Below, one piece after another: positions 8,171 through 15,518 of a DNA stretch of 64,000 nucleotides. The DNA is taken from positions 26,361 through 90,360 of the forward strand of contig CAKUWY010000014.1 in NCBI GenBank assembly GCA_934699585.1, given 5' to 3'. Position 1 is the stretch's first letter, and each line of letters opens with the position of its first letter. The notes below the pieces were generated by a model. It saw nothing but the letters and a program-made list of their open reading frames with translations, ran no database searches and was not told the origin of the DNA. This stretch comes from an uncultured Fibrobacter sp. Lineage in GTDB: Bacteria > Fibrobacterota > Fibrobacteria > Fibrobacterales > Fibrobacteraceae. The position numbers and the translations under genes are program-made.

Positions 8171-8201
8171 TAACACTTTTAACCCCGTTAGGTGTTATAA
8201 T
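8171..8201 (+). promoter_or_regulatory. Possible promoter/operator of the TonB receptor gene
   Basis: A perfect TATAAT lies at 8196-8201. Overlapping it is an imperfect palindrome: TAACACTTTTAAC (8171-8183), CCC, GTTAGGTGTTA (8187-8197), which could be an operator for a dimeric regulator. No good -35 hexamer is visible at 17 bp. A start about 7 bases after TATAAT would fall inside the next hairpin, so either the promoter or the hairpin reading is wrong, or the leader is attenuated. Confidence 0.35.
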
Positions 8202-8202
8202 G

Positions 8203-8231
8203 GCAAATAGGTTCGCCTATTTGCTATTTTT
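8203..8231 (+). terminator. UUCG-loop hairpin with T-tract, terminator or attenuator
   Basis: GCAAATAGG (8203-8211) pairs perfectly with CCTATTTGC (8216-8224) around a TTCG tetraloop, followed by TATTTTTG. It lies 20 bp before the receptor start codon and may stop read-through from the left or regulate the receptor. Confidence 0.5.
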
Positions 8232-8251
8232 GACTGAAATTCGGGAATTGT

Positions 8252-10822
8252 TTGTTGAAGGTCTGTTCCTACATATTTTTCTTGCTGACGCTTATGGCGG
8301 CCTCTCTTGCTTTTGCGCAAGGGGCGGCAGGTTCCGCGCAGTCCGTTCCCGGCTCTACAACAGCAGACTCTGTAAAGGTCGTGGGCGTCGTCTTCAACGG
8401 CGTGGTGCAGGACAGTTCCTTTGCCGTGGGCGAAAAGCTCAACGTTGAAATTCTTGAATCCGGCGAGGCGCTCCAGACCACCGTGGGCACGCCTTTCAGC
8501 GTGGTGCTGCCTGAAGACACCCTTTGGAATATCTGCGTCACCAATTCCGACACGGCAGGGGCCGAGAAGGAAAAATGTTACGAACTCAAGTATGTCGGCG
8601 CAGAAGGCGCCTTTTCCCAGGCCCTGGGCGACGGGTTTGTGCAGAGTGAATTGGATTCTATCGCTCCCGTTGGTCGCTCCAGAATGACAAGCACAAAAGA
8701 TGTCGCCCTGGAGCCTCATGGAGGCGATAGGGCCCAAAGCGACGTAGTCGCGAAGGATCCAGGCCCTAACGCCTCTGCTAGCGACATGAACGTCGATTCC
8801 CTCCTTGCCGCAGGCAACAATGGCAAGGTCACCGAACTCAAGAAGGTGGTGGTACAGCTGCGGCGCCGCCCCAAGCGCAGCCCCGGCGAGTCCGTGGTAT
8901 CGGCCAAGTCCATCAAGCGCATGCCGAGCCTCGCCGAGGCCGACGTCATCAAGAGTATCCAGGCTCTCCCGGGCGTGGTGGCCAGCTCAGATTTCAGTTC
9001 CAAGATTTACGTTCGAGGCGGCGCCGCAGACCAGAACCTGTTTCTGTTCGACAACGCCGTGGTCTATTCTCCGGTCCATTTCTTCGGGCTGTTTAGTACC
9101 TTTCTCGTTGAAGGCATCGACGACGTGAAGTTTTACAAGAGCGGTTTTCCGGCGCAGTACGGCAATCGCTTGAGTTCGGTACTCAAGATGGACGGCCGCG
9201 CGGGCGGGCAAGACAGCGTCGATGAATGGTTCAGCAAGAGCAGTATCAAGATAAGCACTTTTGCCGCCCAGCTCCATACCGAAGGTCATCAGGGCCCTGC
9301 CCGCTGGGTAGTGGCTGGGCGCACCACCTACATCGGCTATGTGCTGGACCTGTGCAACGCCATAGGGCTTTTGGACCTTGATCTGGACTATGAGTTTACG
9401 GACCTGCAGGGAACGTTCCTGTACAATTTGACGGATGATACCCGATTCAAGTTCAGCTTTTATGTAGGCAAGGACGTGCTGGCCTTTGACCCTCTTTACG
9501 TGGACTGGGGAAACGTGGCGATTCCTCTCGGAATCTACCACCGCTTCAACGGCAACTGGGATTACAATTCCACATACGCTTTCAGCCGTTTTTACCAGAA
9601 CATGGAGATATCGGACTTGATGTCCATCAGCATGAACCTGATGACCTTTTCGGGCAAGCAGTGGCTCAACTACCGCGGCGTCAAGGACCACGTGATAACC
9701 GGCGGTTACGAACTGGAATATACCTACGACCGCCTGGGAGAGCGGGTTTCCGACACCAAGCTGGAAGACAAGCAGAGGCCTTTCCACCATGTGGGCTACC
9801 TGCAAGATGCCTGGAAGGTTACTCCCGATTATTTGCTGCAATACGGTGCGCGATTCAACTACCAGACGGCGGCTAAGCATTTTGGCGTAGAACCCAGGGC
9901 GTCCTTGACTGTGAACCTGGACGAAACCAAGACCGTGGAATTTTATGGCGGCTATTATTTGCAATACTTGAATTCCATCATGTTCAGCGATCAGGAAACC
10001 TTGAACGAGTTTTACTACCCGGCAACCACGGACAATTACGGCAAGCAGATGAAACCCGCCTCGTCGTGGTTGTTTGCCACGGAATACAGCCACAGGAATT
10101 TGTTCGACGGCTACGACGCCACCGTCGGGCTCTATTACAAGACCCAGAGTGACCTCAAGACATTTGCCATGGATTCGGACTCCACCGAAGACGACAGCGA
10201 GGCCTCTGCCAATTCCCAAAGTATGGTCATGGCTGATTATTTCGGCACGGCGTCGGGCTATTCCTTCGGTTACGAACTTTCGCTCCGCAAGGATAGGGGC
10301 TGGTGGTTCGGCGGTATCAACTGGAGCCAGAGCATAAGCGTTATCCGCTCCGACGACGGAACCAAGGCCTATTACCCCAGCTGGCACCAACCCTACGCCC
10401 TGAAGCTGGATGCGGGCATCAACTGGAAAGGCGACGAGGACGCCCTGAAAAAGCATCCGGTCAAGGGCCGCTATTTCCGCTCCTCCATTGCCCTCAAGTA
10501 TTCCGCGGGCATGCCCATTACGGGATACAAGGGGTATTTCTACCGGGAAGATTTGGGAAACAGGAATTATTCCGACAACATCGTGGTGGTACAGGGTAGC
10601 CGCAATGCAGAAAGGCAAACCGACTATTTCCGCGTAGATGTGAAGGTCATCGATATCGGCCGCGAAAACAAGTGGAATTTCAGCTGGACCATCATCAACC
10701 TGACCAACCACGACAACATGTTCTACTCCTTCTACGATACCCGCGAGAACCCGCCTGAATACAACGAAATATACCAGTTTCCCTTTTTACCGATTATGCT
10801 GAGTTATGAGTATTATTTCTAG
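8252..10822 (+). CDS. TonB-dependent outer-membrane receptor, 856 aa
   Basis: The gene starts with TTG at 8252, followed by a signal peptide ending AASLAFA-Q (residues 1-22). Residues about 30-110 form a beta-sandwich-like region. A plug domain spans about 195-305, with PSLAEADVIKSIQALPGV and IYVRGG, the latter typical of SusC/FecA-like plugs. The rest is barrel with alternating aromatic strands and a terminal Phe (SYEYYF). I see no clear carboxypeptidase-regulatory domain. Substrate cannot be named; iron complexes, vitamins or glycans are all possible. Residues about 134-171 come from two dispersed palindromic repeats inserted in frame (see repeat at 8653-8762). The downstream lipoprotein gene begins at or just after its stop. 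Energy would come from an ExbB/ExbD/TonB system such as that at 16799-22126. Confidence 0.85.
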   Translation: MLKVCSYIFFLLTLMAASLAFAQGAAGSAQSVPGSTTADSVKVVGVVFNGVVQDSSFAVGEKLNVEILESGEALQTTVGTPFSVVLPEDTLWNICVTNSDTAGAEKEKCYELKYVGAEGAFSQALGDGFVQSELDSIAPVGRSRMTSTKDVALEPHGGDRAQSDVVAKDPGPNASASDMNVDSLLAAGNNGKVTELKKVVVQLRRRPKRSPGESVVSAKSIKRMPSLAEADVIKSIQALPGVVASSDFSSKIYVRGGAADQNLFLFDNAVVYSPVHFFGLFSTFLVEGIDDVKFYKSGFPAQYGNRLSSVLKMDGRAGGQDSVDEWFSKSSIKISTFAAQLHTEGHQGPARWVVAGRTTYIGYVLDLCNAIGLLDLDLDYEFTDLQGTFLYNLTDDTRFKFSFYVGKDVLAFDPLYVDWGNVAIPLGIYHRFNGNWDYNSTYAFSRFYQNMEISDLMSISMNLMTFSGKQWLNYRGVKDHVITGGYELEYTYDRLGERVSDTKLEDKQRPFHHVGYLQDAWKVTPDYLLQYGARFNYQTAAKHFGVEPRASLTVNLDETKTVEFYGGYYLQYLNSIMFSDQETLNEFYYPATTDNYGKQMKPASSWLFATEYSHRNLFDGYDATVGLYYKTQSDLKTFAMDSDSTEDDSEASANSQSMVMADYFGTASGYSFGYELSLRKDRGWWFGGINWSQSISVIRSDDGTKAYYPSWHQPYALKLDAGINWKGDEDALKKHPVKGRYFRSSIALKYSAGMPITGYKGYFYREDLGNRNYSDNIVVVQGSRNAERQTDYFRVDVKVIDIGRENKWNFSWTIINLTNHDNMFYSFYDTRENPPEYNEIYQFPFLPIMLSYEYYF
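8653..8762 (+). repeat. Two back-to-back palindromic repeat elements inside the receptor gene
   Basis: The reverse complement of 8653-8689 begins TGTCATTCTGGAGCG and ends AGCGATAGAATCC, the same signature as the elements at 34814 and 44967. A second element starting TGTCGCCCTGGAG follows at about 8700 in the opposite orientation and ends in GGATCC. Their combined length keeps the receptor frame open. Confidence 0.7.
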
Positions 10823-10848
10823 ACAACGGTGTCCAGGGGATGCAAAGT

Positions 10849-10926
10849 GTCATCCTGGAGCAAGGCGTAGCCGCGCGATAGGATCCATGGACCCTATCGG
10901 TCGCGTTGCTCCCTCCAGGGTGACAA
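10849..10926 (+). repeat. Palindromic repeat element between receptor and lipoprotein
   Basis: TGTCATCCTGGAG at the left end is matched by CTCC-CT-CCAGGGTGACA at the right end, forming an imperfect terminal inverted repeat of about 78 bp. Inside, GATAGGATCC and GGACCCTATC pair again. It belongs to the same family as 8653-8762, 34803-34853 and 44967-45017. Confidence 0.7.
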
Positions 10927-12530
10927 AAACGATAGTATTCAGAAACGTTCTGAAGGTTCTGCTTGGGGCGTTTCTCACTGCCTGCGGGGATTTTCACGGG
11001 CCCTGGGAATACTACCCCCACACCACGGAAATCTATGCAGGCGTTTACACCTACGGATACATTATGGAGGGCGAGTCCCCGCGAATCTGTTTTTCCAAGA
11101 TGTATGAACTGGAAGAATCCTCGGCAGAAAACTTCGCGTTCTATGACAGCGCCAAGGTGACCGTCCTCGACACCACGGCAAAATCCGCTCCCGTGCAGCT
11201 TGTCCCCGAAACGGGTAAGCCTAACTGTTTTGTGGCGGATTCGTCGTCGGGGCTTGTGGGCAAGGCGGGCAATTCCTACAAGATGGAGGCGTTCTTCAAG
11301 TGGGACAGTTCTGGCGAAAAGGTTTCTACCACTTATAAGGCCGTTGCTACTATCCCCAAGAAATTCTCCGTTAAGAAGGTGAAAATTCCCCAGCAAGATG
11401 GCAAGACCAAGGATGTGGCCTTGAACGGCAAGGGATTTGAAACGAATTTCTTGACCTTCCCCAGGGACATGGATATTTACAAGTTCTACACGGAACATGA
11501 CAAGGATTTGGGCGGCGTGCTGGTGACGCTGACCTACGACAACGTGAACGGTGGCGAATCCATGAACACCTCCATCCACAAGATGCTTTCTAGCTTCGCA
11601 GACGAAGATTCCGCCGGCTTTGTTTTCTCCCTGAACAATAGCCTTGAAAATACCAAGAGGCTGGGGTTCAATGACAACTGGACCATAGGCGGCTACAACA
11701 GCGCCGACACCATTTTCGTGTCGAACATCTCTTTCCCCATAGGGGAATCAGTGCTCCATTTTTATGCCACCGACAGCGCCTACATGGATTACGAGGACTA
11801 TGTTTTGGAAGCTCTGGAAGACCCCCGGGTGGTTCCCGTGTCCAACATCGAAAACGGCATGGGCGTTTTTTCGGGCATGAAACGGGTGGATATTCCCGTA
11901 AAAATCAAGGGCGACGACTATTTGGAATTTGAATACATCAGGAGCGCCTCCTGCAAGCAGGCCAGCGACGACCCCGACGACAAGGAGGGCTGGAAAAACA
12001 GGGCCTGCAGGCTGTACCAGGATGTCTATTGCTCTGGAATGCCCTATGGAGATTCGGCAGCCGGCGGCATAGATTTAGTTACTGCCAATTCGAAGGCAGG
12101 TGCCTATTTTGCGGAAGGAGACTTCCTGGTGAACGAGACTTGCTACCCCTCCCTGGTCAAGGCCGCCATGATGCTGGATACGACCAAGTGGTCCGTATTC
12201 CTGCCCGATACGATTGATGCCAAGGACAAGTCAAACGCCTACGCCGACGGCCTCAAGCGTTACTGCGTGGCAGGCAACTTCGAAAGCAACAAGATTGCGG
12301 ACTGTTCGGCCCTCAAGAAGGATTGCCTGGAAAGCACCGAAAAGAACGACTGCCTGGAGTATTTCTGGGAATGGTGCGCCGACAGGGACTGGGATTACGG
12401 GAGGTTCCCCCAGTGTAAATCCGCCCTGGTGAGCCGCTACAACATAGAAGAACAAAAATCCCCCGTCTTGGCGAGGGAGGTGGAGCTGATTTGTAAGCAG
12501 GACAAACCTGCGATTTGCAAGAACTGGTAG
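10920..12530 (+). CDS. DUF4249-like lipoprotein partner of the TonB receptor
   Basis: The frame is open from ATG at 10806, but residues encoded before 10920 come from the repeat element and would push the lipobox to residue 60. Starting at GTG 10920 gives a normal lipoprotein signal: a basic n-region, VLLGAFL and lipobox LTAC. No clear ribosome site supports either start. The mature part begins with a beta-rich segment containing YAGVYTYGYI and an ATIPKKFSV strand, resembling DUF4249 lipoproteins encoded beside TonB receptors in Bacteroidetes. The C-terminal half is Cys-rich (at least twelve Cys), suggesting disulfides. It is probably a surface or periplasmic accessory in substrate capture. 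The 3' end carries one copy of a 40-bp direct repeat. Confidence 0.65.
   Translation: MTKTIVFRNVLKVLLGAFLTACGDFHGPWEYYPHTTEIYAGVYTYGYIMEGESPRICFSKMYELEESSAENFAFYDSAKVTVLDTTAKSAPVQLVPETGKPNCFVADSSSGLVGKAGNSYKMEAFFKWDSSGEKVSTTYKAVATIPKKFSVKKVKIPQQDGKTKDVALNGKGFETNFLTFPRDMDIYKFYTEHDKDLGGVLVTLTYDNVNGGESMNTSIHKMLSSFADEDSAGFVFSLNNSLENTKRLGFNDNWTIGGYNSADTIFVSNISFPIGESVLHFYATDSAYMDYEDYVLEALEDPRVVPVSNIENGMGVFSGMKRVDIPVKIKGDDYLEFEYIRSASCKQASDDPDDKEGWKNRACRLYQDVYCSGMPYGDSAAGGIDLVTANSKAGAYFAEGDFLVNETCYPSLVKAAMMLDTTKWSVFLPDTIDAKDKSNAYADGLKRYCVAGNFESNKIADCSALKKDCLESTEKNDCLEYFWEWCADRDWDYGRFPQCKSALVSRYNIEEQKSPVLAREVELICKQDKPAICKNW
12454..12477 (-). terminator. Likely terminator of the AAA ATPase gene
   Basis: On the - strand CCCTCG, a 6-nt loop and CGGGGG (one T-G wobble) run into ATTTTT. 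It follows the AAA gene stop at 12553 by about 75 bases while overlapping the lipoprotein gene on the + strand. Confidence 0.5.
12454..12493. repeat. 40-bp direct repeat, left copy
   Basis: Bases 12454-12493 match 13878-13917 at 39 of 40 positions, the single change being C to T. This copy lies inside the lipoprotein coding sequence. Read on the - strand it is also a hairpin with CCCTCG/CGGGGG and a T-tract, placed about 60 bp after the end of the AAA gene. Confidence 0.85.
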
Positions 12531-12552
12531 GTCCAAACTCACATCCTAAAAA

Positions 12553-13812
12553 TCAAGGTATTTCCCAGGGGCGGACATGCAAAATCCCGTTATTCGACGG
12601 TAGTTTGAACTCGTCCAATGACACAACGTATTTTGGGTAACTGTCCCTGATTCTTTCTAGTGGAGCGTATTCTCTTGCAATGGTTGATTCGCCGTCCATC
12701 TTATAGGCTACCTGGATGTAAATGCGCGCGTCGTTTTTGATTGCGACAAAGTCAACCTCGTATCCATCCAATTCTCCGACATACACATCATAGCCACGCC
12801 TGCGAAGTTCCAGATAAATTGCGTTCTCAAAAAGATAACCCATTCCATAACCAAAACCTGCATACAGATAATTGTGGAACGAAAAATCATTCATGTAGTA
12901 TTTGGCTGGGCCAGACAACGTTTCTTTGCCGCGAATGTTGAAACGGGGGCAAGAATGTATCAGGAACGCGTTTTCCAAATATTCTGCATAGGTCGAGACC
13001 GTCTCGTAATTTGTTTTCCGCCCCTGCCCCTTAAGGCTCTTGACCACATTCGTGAACGAAATCAAGTTCGAGGCATTATTCGAAAGAAAGACAAAAAGGT
13101 CGTTCAACAGGGCGGCGTCCTTGATTCTGTAACGCTGTACGACATCGCGAAGCATCACGGAATCCTTCAAACTCTCGACATAGTTCCGTCGCATTTCCTC
13201 CGAATCAAGGTTGAACAGTTCGGGCAGGGCCCCATGCTGGACATAATCCGTGAACGACGACGCATCCTGCGGATTGCCGGTCAACTCGCAAAACTCGCCA
13301 AAGCTGTATGGAAACACTTCAAACCGAACATATCGGCCCGAAAGCATGGTCGAGAGTTCCCCGGAGAGAATATCCGAATTGGACCCGCTTATAAATACTT
13401 CGCAAGGCTCGGCAAAATCCTGCGAACGGGCGTTCACAAATCTTTCCCATCCATCGATATACTGGATTTCGTCAATGAAAAGATATGTCTTGCCTTGGGG
13501 CGAAAACCGGCTCTTGTAAGCAGCGTAAAGAGACTGCAAATCCTCCGCGGATTTTATGGCGGAGAATTCAAGAAATTCCTTATTGATGTATAGCGTGTTT
13601 TCGGCAGGAACTCCGCCTGCAACGATTTTTGATAAAACCTGCCGCAAGACAAAGCTCTTTCCGACACGACGCTGCCCGACAACAACCTTAACGAGGTTAT
13701 TTCCGACGCTTTTTAGGACTTTTTCCTGGTAAATATGCCGATTAAAGCCCAAAAACGGGCTATTTCCTCCCCACAGGTTATATTTGGATATGGAATCAAT
13801 AATTTCAACCAT
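12553..13812 (-). CDS. AAA ATPase with DUF4143 (AAA_14 family), 419 aa
   Basis: An N-terminal AAA_14 domain has Walker A GQRRVGKS at residues 46-53 and Walker B TYLFIDEIQY at 109-118, followed by an ISGSNS sensor-like motif and a winged-helix-like middle region. The C-terminal part (about 200-400) matches the DUF4143 pattern, with a YVGELDGYEVDFVAIKND segment that resembles a PD-(D/E)xK fold: E..DFV and later IQVAYK. Such proteins are abundant, often present in many copies per genome, and their function is unsettled; proposals include mobile-element-associated or defence roles. The gene is isolated, on the opposite strand to its left neighbour, and bracketed by 40-bp direct repeats, which suggests it moved in as a unit. 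Confidence 0.85.
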   Translation of the reverse strand: MVEIIDSISKYNLWGGNSPFLGFNRHIYQEKVLKSVGNNLVKVVVGQRRVGKSFVLRQVLSKIVAGGVPAENTLYINKEFLEFSAIKSAEDLQSLYAAYKSRFSPQGKTYLFIDEIQYIDGWERFVNARSQDFAEPCEVFISGSNSDILSGELSTMLSGRYVRFEVFPYSFGEFCELTGNPQDASSFTDYVQHGALPELFNLDSEEMRRNYVESLKDSVMLRDVVQRYRIKDAALLNDLFVFLSNNASNLISFTNVVKSLKGQGRKTNYETVSTYAEYLENAFLIHSCPRFNIRGKETLSGPAKYYMNDFSFHNYLYAGFGYGMGYLFENAIYLELRRRGYDVYVGELDGYEVDFVAIKNDARIYIQVAYKMDGESTIAREYAPLERIRDSYPKYVVSLDEFKLPSNNGILHVRPWEIP

Positions 13813-13876
13813 ATCTTAAAATATATACAATTTTCGAAGCGTTTTCAAGTGCGTTTGAAAAATTTATGTTTTTGTG

Positions 13877-13901
13877 AAAAAATCCCCCGTCTTGGCGAGG
13901 G
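13877..13901 (-). terminator. Terminator of the 81-aa secreted protein gene
   Basis: The same hairpin as at 12454-12477, on the - strand, with CCCTCG/CGGGGG stem and six T residues (plus-strand A run 13877-13882). It begins 24 bp after the stop at 13925. Confidence 0.65.
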
Positions 13902-13917
13902 AGGTGGAGTTGATTTG
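13878..13917. repeat. 40-bp direct repeat, right copy
   Basis: Matches 12454-12493 at 39 of 40 positions. Similarity may continue weakly for a further dozen bases to the right. The two copies are 1424 bp apart and enclose the AAA gene. Confidence 0.85.
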
Positions 13918-13924
13918 AAGCGGC

Positions 13925-14170
13925 CTACACCAGGTCCCAGCCGCCGAAATCGCGGATGTCGGCGACACCACCGCCAAAAGGCGGATAGGCGGGCAGGGCT
14001 AGGTCAACGCCGCCTGCCCACGACATAATGATTTCTACGGCGTTTTCTTCTTCTGAAACCAAATCGTCGCCCCAGGGATCGGTGCAGATAAACCTATGGG
14101 GTTCGCAATAGGTGGCGAATGCAGAGGAAACAGCGACGGCCATAGCGAAAGCGATAAATGCGGTTCTCAT
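13925..14170 (-). CDS. Small secreted protein, 81 aa
   Basis: ATG at 14170 follows GGAG six to seven bases upstream on the - strand. The N-terminus MRTAFIAFAMAVAVSSAFA is a clean signal peptide, giving a mature protein of about 62 residues with two Cys near its start (TYCEPHRFICTDPWGDD), an acidic middle and a Gly/Pro-rich C-terminus. I do not recognise it. It diverges from the SIMPL gene at 14226 and ends in a terminator. Could be a periplasmic or secreted small protein; function unknown. Confidence 0.6.
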   Translation of the reverse strand: MRTAFIAFAMAVAVSSAFATYCEPHRFICTDPWGDDLVSEEENAVEIIMSWAGGVDLALPAYPPFGGGVADIRDFGGWDLV

Positions 14171-14225
14171 GATAGACTCCTTTTTTTGTATTTTATAAGA
14201 AAAAGGTTGAAACAGGAGGTTTCGT

Positions 14226-14927
14226 ATGCAGTCGAGACTCAAAGAAGCCGTTGTGCTCGCTATCGCCATTCTCGGGCTTGGAGCATTCCTCTATTGCGCC
14301 ATGATCCACGTGAAGGACCGCGACCGCGTAGTGTTTGTGCGGGGGCTTGCCGAGAGGGAAGTTCCAGCCGATTACGTAATTTGGCCAATCGTGTTCAAGG
14401 AAGCGGGTAACGACCTTTCGGCCCTGTACGAGACGGTGCAGGCCAAGACCCAGGCTTTGGAAAAGTTTCTTCAGGATAACGGAATCGCCCAAGAAGAAAT
14501 CACCAAGGCGTCCCCGGACATTACGGACGCCCAGAGCGAACTCTACACCAGCGAACAGCGCCCCTTCCGTTACGTGGTGACCATGTCGCTTACGGTTGCT
14601 TCCAAGAATGTGGACAAGGTTCGCGAACTCATGGGCAAGCAGGGCGAGCTCTTGAAACAGGGAATCGCCTTTAGCGAAGGGGATTACCGCTACCGCAAGG
14701 TTTACAGCTTTAACGGCCTCAACGCCATCAAGCCCGAAATGATTGAAGAGGCCAACAAGGACGCCCGTGCTGCTGCCGAAAAATTCGCCAAGGATTCCAG
14801 GAGCAAACTGGGTAAAATCAAGACGGCAACCCAGGGGCTGTTCTCTATTGAGGACCGTGACGAAAATACGCCCTTTGTCAAGAAGGTTCGTGTGGTCACC
14901 AACGTGCAGTATTTCTTGGAAGACTAG
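14226..14927 (+). CDS. SIMPL-domain (DUF541) membrane-anchored protein, 233 aa
   Basis: A strong ribosome site AGGAGG precedes ATG 14226. One transmembrane segment (about residues 8-27) anchors the protein; the rest is a SIMPL domain, recognisable by FVRGLAEREVPADYVIWPI near the start, repeated-strand pattern and the AAAEKFAKD...LGKIKTATQG helix-strand signature near 180-200. SIMPL proteins include the E. coli periplasmic YggE and the mammalian SIMPL protein; in bacteria they are linked to envelope or oxidative stress, but the biochemical role is not settled. The NUDIX gene follows after 22 bp and is probably co-transcribed. Confidence 0.8.
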   Translation: MQSRLKEAVVLAIAILGLGAFLYCAMIHVKDRDRVVFVRGLAEREVPADYVIWPIVFKEAGNDLSALYETVQAKTQALEKFLQDNGIAQEEITKASPDITDAQSELYTSEQRPFRYVVTMSLTVASKNVDKVRELMGKQGELLKQGIAFSEGDYRYRKVYSFNGLNAIKPEMIEEANKDARAAAEKFAKDSRSKLGKIKTATQGLFSIEDRDENTPFVKKVRVVTNVQYFLED

Positions 14928-14949
14928 TCGCTAACGGCGTGATTGAAAA

Positions 14950-15510
14950 ATGAAGTTCAAGAGCATTGAAAAAATCCATTCCGGGAAGTTCATTACCCGT
15001 TACGACCTCCATTACGAAACGGCAAGCGGCAAACCTGTTACCTACGAGATAATCAGCCGCGAACCGAACGTCAAGAGTATTGAAGACCTGCGGCGTCACA
15101 AGAACAACGCTGTGGTCTTGATAATGCACGACGAGTCCGGCGAAAAACTGCTGCTGTGCAAGGAATTTCGCATGGCGGTAGGGGAGCAGGTGGTGAATTT
15201 CCCTGCGGGACTCATAGACGAAGGCGAAACGGTAGAAGAGGCTGCTGTCCGTGAACTGCGAGAAGAAACGGGGCTGACCCTTTTGCGCATAGACGAAACC
15301 TGGAAAGAAAGTTATTCCGCCATCGGCTTTGCCAACGAGTTGAACGTGGTTGTGGTCGGTGTAGCCAGTGGTGAAATCAGGCCCAGCGATTCCGAGCGTG
15401 AAGAAATCGATGCCGCCTGGTACAGCAAGGAACAAGTGCGGCAACTGCTAAAGACGGAGCGCTTTGCGGCCAGGACCCAGGCCTATTGTATTCTCTGGAG
15501 CAGAAGCTAG
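14950..15510 (+). CDS. NUDIX hydrolase, ADP-ribose pyrophosphatase-like, 186 aa
   Basis: A complete Nudix box spans residues 87-109: G at 87, E at 92 and the catalytic RELREETG at 101-108. The flanking strands (AVVLIMHD, LLCKEFRMAVGEQVVNFPAGLI) match the ADP-ribose pyrophosphatase group, in which the E-F-R and P-A-G-L residues line the substrate pocket. Length is normal. It would hydrolyse ADP-ribose or a similar nucleoside diphosphate in the cytoplasm, recycling or detoxifying it. Substrate is inferred from resemblance. It probably shares a transcript with the SIMPL gene and converges on the S66 gene. Confidence 0.85.
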   Translation: MKFKSIEKIHSGKFITRYDLHYETASGKPVTYEIISREPNVKSIEDLRRHKNNAVVLIMHDESGEKLLLCKEFRMAVGEQVVNFPAGLIDEGETVEEAAVRELREETGLTLLRIDETWKESYSAIGFANELNVVVVGVASGEIRPSDSEREEIDAAWYSKEQVRQLLKTERFAARTQAYCILWSRS

Positions 15511-15518
15511 TCTTTCTC

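Noticed and set aside
8987..10711. 574-codon open frame on the - strand
   Set aside because: It is antisense to the TonB receptor, which has a signal peptide, plug and barrel. The frame is open because of codon bias in GC-rich genes.
12553..13812. Insertion sequence
   Set aside because: The direct repeats are 40 bp, far longer than target duplications, there are no terminal inverted repeats and the gene is an ATPase, not a transposase.
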